Below, one piece after another: positions 8,477-15,317 of a DNA stretch of 34,146 nt. Made by a program: the position numbers and the translations under genes. The DNA is from Acidobacteriota bacterium (GTDB taxonomy: Bacteria; Acidobacteriota; Terriglobia; Bryobacterales; Bryobacteraceae), in the NCBI GenBank assembly GCA_016213725.1, contig JACQZS010000341.1:1-34146 (forward strand), written 5' to 3'. The stretch's first letter is position 1; each line of letters begins with the position of its first letter. Under the pieces are notes generated by a model, which was not told where the DNA came from, did not search any database, and saw only the letters and a program-made list of their open reading frames with translations.

Positions 8477-9107
8477 ACTTCAGAAGCTATATGACGCCGT
8501 TCTGAACGGCGACCAGAAGACGGCCGTGGCCATCACCCAGGAGGCGCTTGCCGCCGGCGTGGATCCCATGGAACTCATCACCAACTACATGGTTCCGGCC
8601 ATGGACAAGGTGGGATCGCTGTTCGAGTGCGAAGAGTACTTCGTGCCGGAACTGCTGCTTTCGGCCCGCGCCATGAAGGGCTCGCTGGAACTCCTGCGCC
8701 CGCTGCTGGCCGCCGCCGGCGCTCAGCCCGCCGGCCGGGTCGTCATCGGCACCGTCAAGGGCGACCTGCACGACATCGGCAAGAACCTGGTGGCTTCCAT
8801 GCTGGAAGGCGGCGGGTTTGAAGTGATGGACCTCGGCGCCGACGTGCCGCCGGAGAAGTTCATCGAAGCCGTGCGCGCGCGCAACGCCAACATCGTCTGC
8901 CTCTCCGCGCTGCTCACCGTAACCATGCCGGCCATGCGCACCACCATCGACGCGCTGAAGACGGCGGGCGTGCGCGAGCAGGTGAAGGTGATGGTGGGCG
9001 GAGCGCCCGTCACCCCGCAGTTTGCCGACGAGATCGGCGCCGACGGCTACAGCGACAACGCCAGCGCCGCCGTCGGCCTGGCCCGCAAGCTGGTCAAGCA
9101 GGGCTGA
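8469..9107 (+). CDS. Corrinoid (B12-binding) methyl-carrier protein
   Basis: The 212-residue protein has the two-domain layout of MtbC/MtaC/MttC-like carriers and the MetH B12 module. A helical cap (1-90, including ITNYMVPAMDKVGSLFE and YFVPELLLSARAM) is followed by a Rossmann-like cobalamin domain. GDLHDIG (98-104) is the D-x-H-x-x-G motif, in which His101 is the lower axial ligand of cobalt; VCLSALLT and VMVGGAPVT are the usual later motifs. It would carry the methyl group between the two flanking UroD-type enzymes. The start ATG at 8469 lies inside the end of the previous gene (8-bp overlap) with GGAG nine bases upstream; an ATG at 8454 is possible but lacks a site. No reductive activator of the RamA/RACE type is present in the window. 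Confidence 0.92.
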   Translation: MPELQKLYDAVLNGDQKTAVAITQEALAAGVDPMELITNYMVPAMDKVGSLFECEEYFVPELLLSARAMKGSLELLRPLLAAAGAQPAGRVVIGTVKGDLHDIGKNLVASMLEGGGFEVMDLGADVPPEKFIEAVRARNANIVCLSALLTVTMPAMRTTIDALKTAGVREQVKVMVGGAPVTPQFADEIGADGYSDNASAAVGLARKLVKQG

Positions 9108-9108
9108 G

Positions 9109-10164
9109 ATGGAACGGAGTTTCTACCTCGGCCTCGCCGCCACAGGACTGCGCATGCCCATCGGCGCCGACCTCGTTTTGCACGAGCAAGGCGGCGCGGA
9201 GTCGATTCTTTACGACGCCGAGCGCCTCGGCAAAGTGGTGGCCGATGCGGCCGTCCGCTATAAGACGCCGCTCGCGTTTCCGCTGATGGACCTGCGCCTG
9301 GAAAAGGCCGATCTGCTCTCCCTGCTCGGCGTGCCCGAAACAGAAGTGGACCTCTACCACTTCCACACGGCGCCCGAGTCCGGCCAGGTGGAGGCGGTGC
9401 TGCGCGGCGGCGGCCGGCCCTTCTCCGCGCGCATCCAGGCCAACCAGGGCGCCGTGCGTTACATCGCGGAGCAGACCGGCCTCCTGCCCGTCGGCATGCT
9501 TATCGGCCCCTTCTCCCTCATGACGAAGCTCGTTGCCGATCCCATCGCCCCAGTGGCAATGGCCGGCGCGGGCGTTACCGCCGAGGAGGACGACGGCGTC
9601 CGCATGGTGACGCGCTGCCTCGACATGGCGCTGGCCACCGTGCTGCGCTCGGCCCGCGCCCAGATCGCCGCCGGCGCCAAGGCGATCATCGTCTGCGAGC
9701 CCGCCGCCAACACCGTCTACATCTCCCCCCGGCAGTTAAAGGGAGGCTCCGACATCTTCGAGCGCTTCGTGCTGGCGCCCAACCGCCAGCTCTGCGCCCT
9801 GCTGGCCGCGCACGGCGTCGACCTCATCTTCCACGACTGCGGCGAGCTGCTCACCGGCATGGTGCGCCAGTTTGCCGAAGAGCTGCGCCCGGCCGTCATC
9901 AGCCTGGGCGCCAGCCGCAGGCTATGGGAAGACGCGGCCGTCGTTCCGAAGGACATCGTGCTCTTCGGCAACCTGCCCACCAAGACGTTCTACTCCGACT
10001 CCGCCATGCCGGTGGAGGAAGTAAGGCGCCTGACGCGGGAAACCGTGGCGAACATGAGGGCGTGCGGCCACCCTCACATCTGCGGCTCCGAATGCGACGT
10101 GCTGCACGTGCCCGACGCCGCCGCCACCATCCGCCACAAGGTGGAAGTGATGCTGGAGGCGTGA
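9109..10164 (+). CDS. UroD-family methyltransferase with MtaA/MtbA-like zinc ligands
   Basis: This 351-residue member of the UroD superfamily follows the corrinoid protein after a single base (TGAGATG). His242-Asp-Cys244 (FHDCGE) and Cys325 (HICGSE) give H-x-C-x80-C, close to the zinc site known from methylcobamide:coenzyme M methyltransferases MtaA and MtbA. These use zinc to activate a thiol that accepts the methyl group. It is clearly different from the first UroD-type gene of this operon, so one probably loads the corrinoid and the other unloads it. The acceptor (a thiol, tetrahydrofolate or other) cannot be told from the sequence; coenzyme M would be unexpected here. TGA stop; a short convergent hairpin follows. 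Confidence 0.85.
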   Translation: MERSFYLGLAATGLRMPIGADLVLHEQGGAESILYDAERLGKVVADAAVRYKTPLAFPLMDLRLEKADLLSLLGVPETEVDLYHFHTAPESGQVEAVLRGGGRPFSARIQANQGAVRYIAEQTGLLPVGMLIGPFSLMTKLVADPIAPVAMAGAGVTAEEDDGVRMVTRCLDMALATVLRSARAQIAAGAKAIIVCEPAANTVYISPRQLKGGSDIFERFVLAPNRQLCALLAAHGVDLIFHDCGELLTGMVRQFAEELRPAVISLGASRRLWEDAAVVPKDIVLFGNLPTKTFYSDSAMPVEEVRRLTRETVANMRACGHPHICGSECDVLHVPDAAATIRHKVEVMLEA

Positions 10165-10177
10165 TCCGAATCGCCCG

Positions 10178-10201
10178 CCAGGCCTGGCCTTCAGGCCCTG
10201 G
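10178..10201. terminator. Hairpin between convergent genes
   Basis: CCAGGCCTG and CAGGCCCTGG can pair around a 5-base loop with one bulged base. The hairpin sits between the stop of the corrinoid operon and the end of the convergent methyltransferase gene, covering that gene's stop codon. There is no clear T-run on either side, so termination strength is uncertain. Confidence 0.4.
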
Positions 10202-11039
10202 TTCCCACCACCGCCAGGTACTCTCCATCCACCACGGTCCGGCCATTGCGAGACTGGTTGTGCGTCGCCCACAACTCGACCAGATTCTGCCGCAGCGACA
10301 CCTGCTCTTCCTCGCCGAGCGACGCAAACGCCCGGTTCATGGGACCGTAATACTGCCGGAAGAACTCCACCACCTCGGCCGGTGAAAACGGGTAGTCGAA
10401 CCGGTAGTTCACCCGCGTCAGCCGCAGCTCTTTCATGCCGCTGCCCAGGCGCTCACGTACCGTCTCTTCCTGGCCCCAGAGCACCGGCGAAGGCATGCCG
10501 GGAGGCGCAATGAACTTGGCGATCACCCGGAACATCTTCCCGATGAGACCCTCCGGCGTCCAGTTGGCCATCGCAACCAACCCGCCCGGCCGCACTACGC
10601 GGAGCATTTCGCTGGCCACAAGTTCCGGCCGCGGCGCGAACATCGCACCGTACAGCGTCGCCAGCGCGTCGAAGCTCCCGTCGGCATAGGGCAGCTCCTC
10701 CGCATCACCTTCGTCGAACGCCGCGTCTAAGCCCTCATGACTGGCCCGCCCGCGAGCCTCCTCAATCGAATTCGTGGCGATATCCACGCCCGTAACCCGC
10801 AGCCCGCGCCGGGCCGCAACCAGAGCCAGCTGCCCCGACCCGCAGGCCACATCCAGCAGCCGGCTGCCCGCCGGCACTTCCAGCCGGTTCAGAAAATCCA
10901 CCGCGCTCTGCTCCATATAGCGCGAAAAATAGTCGTAGTCGCCAGCCATCCAGGTGGCCTTCAGCCGCGCTTTCAAAGTCTGCAGTGTGCCGTTGGCAGG
11001 GCCTGCGCCCGCGTGAGAGTTCGGTGTCGCTGTGGTCAT
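10191..11039 (-). CDS. Class I SAM-dependent methyltransferase
   Basis: The 282-residue cytoplasmic protein has the class I methyltransferase fold. Motif I is LLDVACGSGQLALVAA (about 65-80), followed by VTGVDIA, EGDAEELPYADGSFDAL and VVRPGGLVAMANW, the UbiE/COQ5-like pattern. The last 100 residues are a family-specific cap that probably sets the substrate. The ATG at 11039 has AAGGAG eight bases upstream. It is transcribed away from an AraC regulator with a 126-bp gap, which suggests regulation by that protein. The substrate is unknown. It is unrelated to the neighbouring corrinoid methyltransferases and points in the opposite direction. Confidence 0.85.
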   Translation of the reverse strand: MTTATPNSHAGAGPANGTLQTLKARLKATWMAGDYDYFSRYMEQSAVDFLNRLEVPAGSRLLDVACGSGQLALVAARRGLRVTGVDIATNSIEEARGRASHEGLDAAFDEGDAEELPYADGSFDALATLYGAMFAPRPELVASEMLRVVRPGGLVAMANWTPEGLIGKMFRVIAKFIAPPGMPSPVLWGQEETVRERLGSGMKELRLTRVNYRFDYPFSPAEVVEFFRQYYGPMNRAFASLGEEEQVSLRQNLVELWATHNQSRNGRTVVDGEYLAVVGTRA

Positions 11040-11096
11040 CGTTGCATCTCCTTGCTCTCTACAATGCCCCACATCCCGGCAGAATCATTTACCCTT

Positions 11097-11134
11097 GCGT
11101 CCGGATTCCCTTGCAGCGCATCCGGATCTCTGCC
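11097..11134. promoter_or_regulatory. Two direct repeats at 21-bp pitch, candidate AraC-family operator
   Basis: GCGTCCGGATTCCCTTGC (from 11097) and GCATCCGGATCTCTGCC (from 11118) repeat with a period of 21 bp, two helical turns. This is the geometry of the paired half-sites of AraC-family activators. The repeats lie in the gap between the AraC-type regulator and the divergent methyltransferase, 32 bp upstream of the regulator start. No convincing -10/-35 pair was found nearby. Confidence 0.5.
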
Positions 11135-11165
11135 ATTCTGAGGAAACCTCACTGGGATTTCAGCA

Positions 11166-12164
11166 ATGCCCGTCCCTCCGCACGTCGACCCGCTGTCCGA
11201 AATCCTGACCGATCTGAAGCTCGACTCAGCCTTTTTCTTCAACGCCGAATTCGCCCCGCCCTGGTGTGTCCACTCGCCGCCATCCCGCGATTACGCCCCT
11301 CACCTGTCTCCGCGTGCCGGGCATCTCATTATTTTTCATATGCTTACGGCTGGCTCGATGTACGCCGGACTCGACCGGGACACAGACCGTGTCTCGCTTT
11401 CGCCGGGCGAGGTCATCGCCTTCCCTCACGGCGATGCCCACGTCCTTGGCAGCGGCGCCGGCGTCCACCAGATAGAGGCGGGCGACGCGCTCGCTCACGT
11501 CCGCCGCCGAGGCCTCGAACTGGCGCGCTTCGGCAGCGGCAAAGACTCCACTCGCGTTGTCTGCGGCTTCATGGCTCTGGATTCTCAACTCGGGCCCGCG
11601 GTTCTGGCGGGTCTGCCGCCCATGCTGAGGGTGAGTCTCCGCCAGGATCCCTCCGGCCACTGGCTGGAGAACTCCATCCGCTTCTCGGTCACCCAGGCAG
11701 CGGCTTCCGGCGACGGCTCGCGCGCCGTTCTCGCGCGCCTGGCCGAGACCCTCTTCCTGGAGGTGATCCGCCGCTACATCCAGCAATCTCCGGAAGCCGT
11801 TTCCGGATGGCTCGCCGCCCTGCGCGACCCGGCTCTCGCCACGGCCCTCTCACTGCTGCACAACCGGTCCAGCGAGCCCTGGACGCTGGCCGCCCTCGCG
11901 CGCGAATCCGGCCTGTCCCGCTCCGTGCTGGCGGAACGATTCAAGTCCTGCCTCGGCTACTCTCCCATGGCCTACCTCACCCGCCGGCGCCTGCAACTGG
12001 CGGCACGCCTGCTGGCCGCTCAGCAGATGAGCGTGGCGGAGATCAGCGCGGCCTCCGGCTATGAATCCGAGCCCGCCTTCCACCGCGCATTCAAGCGCGA
12101 ATTCGGCGTGCCCCCAGTGCGCTACCGCACCGGTCTTTCCAAGCCGCAGGAGACGGAACGGTGA
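11166..12164 (+). CDS. AraC-family transcriptional regulator with cupin sensor
   Basis: The 332-residue regulator has an N-terminal cupin-like effector domain (about 15-190; VSLSPGEVIAFPHGDAHVLG is the cupin_6 turn) and a C-terminal AraC double helix-turn-helix (about 225-325). The second HTH is well conserved: MSVAEISAASGYESEPAFHRAFKREFGVPPVRYR. Many proteins of this type are annotated as controlling small detoxification or redox genes next to them. Here the divergent neighbour is a SAM-dependent methyltransferase, the likeliest target. Two 21-bp-spaced direct repeats lie in the shared gap. No clear ribosome-binding site precedes the ATG at 11166 (the bases are GGGATTTCAGCA). Confidence 0.9.
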   Translation: MPVPPHVDPLSEILTDLKLDSAFFFNAEFAPPWCVHSPPSRDYAPHLSPRAGHLIIFHMLTAGSMYAGLDRDTDRVSLSPGEVIAFPHGDAHVLGSGAGVHQIEAGDALAHVRRRGLELARFGSGKDSTRVVCGFMALDSQLGPAVLAGLPPMLRVSLRQDPSGHWLENSIRFSVTQAAASGDGSRAVLARLAETLFLEVIRRYIQQSPEAVSGWLAALRDPALATALSLLHNRSSEPWTLAALARESGLSRSVLAERFKSCLGYSPMAYLTRRRLQLAARLLAAQQMSVAEISAASGYESEPAFHRAFKREFGVPPVRYRTGLSKPQETER

Positions 12165-12177
12165 TGCCTACTTCCTA

Positions 12178-12203
12178 ATCGACTGGCCTGATCGACTGGC
12201 CGG
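12178..12203. repeat. Tandem 13-bp direct repeat upstream of TSUP gene
   Basis: ATCGACTGGCCTG is followed directly by ATCGACTGGCCGG, 12 of 13 bases identical. It lies in the 92-bp gap between the AraC gene and the permease gene. It may be a protein-binding site or just a slipped duplication. A possible -10 TATGCT lies further on, but I see no matching -35. Confidence 0.5.
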
Positions 12204-12256
12204 CGGGTTTCACAGGCCTACGCTGGACGCTATGCTGGTAGTTCCCTCCCTGCATC

Positions 12257-12985
12257 ATGCCCCACTTCGAACCCTGGCAGTGGATGATCGGCATCCTCTG
12301 CGCCTTCAACGTCGGCGTAGCCAAAACCGGTGTACCGGGCCTCGGCATTCTCGTGGTGCCGATGATCGTGCTCACCGTCGGCAATGCCAAGACTTCGGCC
12401 GCCTGGCTGCTGCCCATCCTCTGCACGGCTGACATCTTCGCCGTGGTCTACTGGCGCCGCCACGCGGCCGCCGGACGGCTGTTTTCGCTGGCGCCCTGGG
12501 CGCTGGCCGGCATGGCCGCCGGCGCCGCGGCTCTGTCTCTGGACGAACGCTACCTGCGTCCCATGGTGGGCGGCATCATCTTCCTGATGCTGGTGGCCTA
12601 TCTCATCCGGAAGCGCAGCAAGAACCCCGCCGCCATCACGCCGCATCCCGTGCTTTACGGCGTCAGCGCCGGCTTCGCCACCACGGTGGCCAACGCCGCC
12701 GGCCCGGTGATGAACCTCTACCTGCTGAGCAAGCGCCTGCCCAAGGAAGAGTTCATCGCCACGGGCGCCTGGTTCTTCTTCATCATCAATCTCACCAAGG
12801 TGCCCATCTACGCCTGGCACGGCATGTTCAGCCGCGAATCCCTGATGTTCGACCTGATGATGGTTCCGGCCGTCTTCGCCGGCGCGATGAGCGGACGCAA
12901 GATCGTCGATCACATCTCGCCGCAGCTGTTCGAAAACCTGGTGATCATTCTCACCGCGGTCTCGACGCTGCTGCTCTTCCGCTAA
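12257..12985 (+). CDS. TSUP-family (TauE/SafE-type) membrane permease
   Basis: The 242-residue protein is almost wholly hydrophobic with about seven to eight helices. It carries the duplicated TSUP pattern: VGVAKTGVPGLGILVVPM early and GVSAGFATTVANAAGPVMNLYLL in the second half. Members move sulfite, sulfoacetate, taurine-derived or other small organosulfur or carboxylate anions across the inner membrane. The substrate here is not known. Its last 35 bases overlap the 3' end of the convergent acetate kinase gene. The neighbours give no sulfur-metabolism context. Start ATG at 12257 is the natural one but has no strong ribosome site. Confidence 0.88.
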   Translation: MPHFEPWQWMIGILCAFNVGVAKTGVPGLGILVVPMIVLTVGNAKTSAAWLLPILCTADIFAVVYWRRHAAAGRLFSLAPWALAGMAAGAAALSLDERYLRPMVGGIIFLMLVAYLIRKRSKNPAAITPHPVLYGVSAGFATTVANAAGPVMNLYLLSKRLPKEEFIATGAWFFFIINLTKVPIYAWHGMFSRESLMFDLMMVPAVFAGAMSGRKIVDHISPQLFENLVIILTAVSTLLLFR

Positions 12986-14030
12986 GCAGCCGCGCCGTGT
13001 CGCGGGCGATCATCAGCTCTTCGTTGGTGGGAATCACCAGCGGCGTGAAGCCGCCCAAAGACTGAACGCCAGCCAGAATCCGTTGCCGGATCTCGGCGCG
13101 GTTCTCGCCGATGCCGCCGGTGAAGACCACGGCGTCGGCCCCGCCCAGCGCGGCCCAGAACGCGCCGATGTACTTGATCACGCGGTAGCAGAAGACGTCG
13201 ATGGCCAGTTCGGCCCGCACATCGCCGCCGGCCGCGGCCTGCACCAGGTCGCGCATGTCGTTGGAGCGGCCGGAGAGGCCCAGCAGCCCGCTGCGCTTGT
13301 TCAGCATCGCTTCCACTTCTTCCAGCGCCATGCCGCGCGAACGCACCAGATGGAAGATCACGCCCGAATCCAGGTCGCCGCAGCGCGTGCCCATCACCAG
13401 CCCTTCCATCGGCGTGAAGCCCAGCGAGATGTCCACCGCACGGCCGCCGTCCACGGCGCAGATGGAGCAGCCGCTGCCCAGGTGGCAGACGATCAGCTTC
13501 GCTTCGGCCGGATCGATGGCCAGTTCCTCGGCCGCCTTCGCGCTCACGTAGCGGTGCGAAGTGCCGTGGAAACCATAGCGGCGGATGTGGTCGTGCTCAT
13601 AGAGTTCCAGCGGCAGGCCGTAGAGGAACGCCCGGTGGGGCAAGGTGTGAAAGAAGGCCGTATCGAAGACGGCCACATGCGGCAGGCCCGGCAGGAGGAT
13701 GTGCGCCGCCCGGTAACAGGCCAGGTTGTGCGGGTTGTGCAGCGGCGCCAGCTGGCAGCACTCCTCGATGATCCGCTCCACCTCCAGGTCCATGACGACA
13801 GACTCGCGGAAGCGCTCGCCCCCGTGCACCACGCGGTGACCCACGCCGTCCACCTCGCCGGCCTCCGACAACGCCAGCCGCACCGCTTCGGCGTGGTCCG
13901 CGGCCTGGCCGCCGGCTTCGCCGATGCGCTCCACCGCGCCCTTGAACAGCACACGCTCGCGCCCGGGGACCACTTCAATCCCCTGGTACTTCAGCGAAGA
14001 GCTGCCGGCGTTCAGGACGAGAATCCGCAT
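12951..14030 (-). CDS. ackA: Acetate kinase
   Basis: The 359-residue enzyme interconverts acetate plus ATP with acetyl phosphate plus ADP. All family signatures are present: NAGSSSLKYQ at 7-16, GHRVVHGGERF, the DTAFFHTLP region, YGFHGTSHRYVS, HLGSGCSICAV, GLVMGTRCGDLDSG (catalytic Arg/Asp region) and FTGGIGENRAEIR. At 359 residues it is somewhat shorter than the roughly 400 of Escherichia coli AckA, mainly in loops, with no lost motif. No phosphotransacetylase lies beside it. The ATG at 14030 lacks a Shine-Dalgarno; a TACACT box 7 bases upstream could serve as -10 of a leaderless transcript, which is only a guess. Its 3' end overlaps the convergent TSUP gene by 35 bases. Confidence 0.95.
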   Translation of the reverse strand: MRILVLNAGSSSLKYQGIEVVPGRERVLFKGAVERIGEAGGQAADHAEAVRLALSEAGEVDGVGHRVVHGGERFRESVVMDLEVERIIEECCQLAPLHNPHNLACYRAAHILLPGLPHVAVFDTAFFHTLPHRAFLYGLPLELYEHDHIRRYGFHGTSHRYVSAKAAEELAIDPAEAKLIVCHLGSGCSICAVDGGRAVDISLGFTPMEGLVMGTRCGDLDSGVIFHLVRSRGMALEEVEAMLNKRSGLLGLSGRSNDMRDLVQAAAGGDVRAELAIDVFCYRVIKYIGAFWAALGGADAVVFTGGIGENRAEIRQRILAGVQSLGGFTPLVIPTNEELMIARDTARLLSGRAAASRPR

Positions 14031-14156
14031 TGAAATGAGTGTAGCCCAGGTATGGCACAGGCTACGCGGCAGGCCGGTTTCCGCCGGGCGGCGATTTGCG
14101 CTCCCCGGTTTCGCCCTTTCTCCGGCCGGGCGGGCGCGGCGCCCAACTGTACTTTC

Positions 14157-14186
14157 TTGCACGTTTTTAAGGCAACTTGGTATGAT
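14157..14186 (+). promoter_or_regulatory. Promoter of the radical SAM gene with extended -10
   Basis: TTGCAC (14157-14162) and TATGAT (14181-14186) are 18 bp apart, and TGG before the -10 gives an extended -10 (TGGTATGAT). Transcription would begin about 6 bases before the ATG at 14199, leaving no room for a normal ribosome-binding site. Confidence 0.6.
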
Positions 14187-14198
14187 TTAAGTGATCCC

Positions 14199-15251
14199 AT
14201 GCGTAAGGTACCTCTGAGCCAATCCCTGCGAATCATCCAACAGGGGTCGTTAAATTGGCTGGCGCAGCGGCCCATCGTGGTCTCCTTCGAAGTCACAGAC
14301 TCCTGCACCTGCTACTGCAAGCACTGCGACCACGGCGGCCCGAAGGACGACAGCCGCAACCTGCGGCCGCAGGACTACCAGCGCTACATGGAAACCCTGC
14401 AGCCCTGCGTCGTGCAGGTCTCCGGCGGCGAGCCGCTGATGCGGGAAGATCTCTCCGAAGTAGTGCGCAACATCAAGCAGCCCAACGGCTTGCCCTACAT
14501 CATCCTGGTTTCGAGCTGGTCTCTGATGACCCCGCAACGGTACCTGGAGCTGCGCGAAGCCGGCGTGGACCAGTTCTCGGTTTCGCTCGACTTCCCGGAC
14601 TCGCGCCACGACGATTTCCGCCTGCTGCCAGGCCTCTACCAGCACCTGAACGAAGTGATCCCGCAGTGCGCCGCTTACGGCTACGACGACATCGTGCTGA
14701 ACACCTGCATCACGGCGGCCAATCTCGGCGAGATCAACAGCAACGCCGACCAGGCCGAAAAGTGGGGCGTGAACATCTGCTACAGCGCCTATTCGGCACG
14801 CCGCACGGGCTGCCGCGAGCTGTTCCCCGGCACGCCGGAGATGCTCAAGGTGCTGCATGAGCAACTGGATACCATCGAGAAGCGGCGCGACGAATCGAAT
14901 TGGATCGTGAGCGCGCCCACCACCATCTCGCACACCCGCGAGTACTTCGAGAACGGCGGCATGAGCGGCTGCAAGGCCGGGCTGCGCTTCCTGGTGGTGA
15001 CGGCCGACGGCAAGCTGCAGCCCTGCTCCATGCAGTTCCACCGCTACGAATTGAACGAGCAGCAGAAGCTGGTGCGGGAGTTCACGGAGAAGAACACGTG
15101 CGACGAATGCTACGTGGCCATCCGCTCGAACCTCGACAAATCGTTCCCGCAGCTGCTCAAGGAAAACGTCTCGAACTACTTCAGCTTCAGCTCCGGCAAT
15201 GAGAGCAATGGCAACGGCAAGCGCAGCGCCGCGGCCGGCGGCGGCTGCTAA
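14199..15251 (+). CDS. Radical SAM protein with SPASM-like C-terminal domain
   Basis: The 350-residue protein has the radical SAM cluster motif C-x3-C-x2-C at Cys36, Cys40 and Cys43 (with an extra Cys38), the GGEPL motif at about 85-89, and a SPASM-like cysteine region near the C-terminus (GCKAGLRF, LQPCSMQF, NTCDECY) that would bind another Fe-S cluster. Such enzymes generate a 5'-deoxyadenosyl radical; SPASM relatives modify peptides or proteins. The last 25 residues are a low-complexity Ser/Asn/Gly tail ending GGGC, which is odd. No precursor-peptide gene is visible beside it. Start ATG 14199 is set by the promoter directly upstream; a longer form from 14052 has no family-like sequence. 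A strong hairpin follows the stop. Substrate unknown. Confidence 0.88.
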   Translation: MRKVPLSQSLRIIQQGSLNWLAQRPIVVSFEVTDSCTCYCKHCDHGGPKDDSRNLRPQDYQRYMETLQPCVVQVSGGEPLMREDLSEVVRNIKQPNGLPYIILVSSWSLMTPQRYLELREAGVDQFSVSLDFPDSRHDDFRLLPGLYQHLNEVIPQCAAYGYDDIVLNTCITAANLGEINSNADQAEKWGVNICYSAYSARRTGCRELFPGTPEMLKVLHEQLDTIEKRRDESNWIVSAPTTISHTREYFENGGMSGCKAGLRFLVVTADGKLQPCSMQFHRYELNEQQKLVREFTEKNTCDECYVAIRSNLDKSFPQLLKENVSNYFSFSSGNESNGNGKRSAAAGGGC

Positions 15252-15275
15252 GTTCGAACCCGCGGATCAAAACAG

Positions 15276-15305
15276 AGGGCCTTCGGCGGTTGCGCTGAAG
15301 GCCCT
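15276..15305. terminator. Bidirectional intrinsic terminator
   Basis: AGGGCCTTCGGCG and CGCTGAAGGCCCT form a 13-bp stem (one G-T pair) with a 4-base loop. It lies 25 bases after the radical SAM stop and 13 bases after the stop of the convergent MDR gene. On the minus strand the hairpin is followed by TGTTTTG; on the plus strand by TTGCATTT. It can serve both genes. Confidence 0.8.
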
Positions 15306-15317
15306 TTGCATTTCCGG

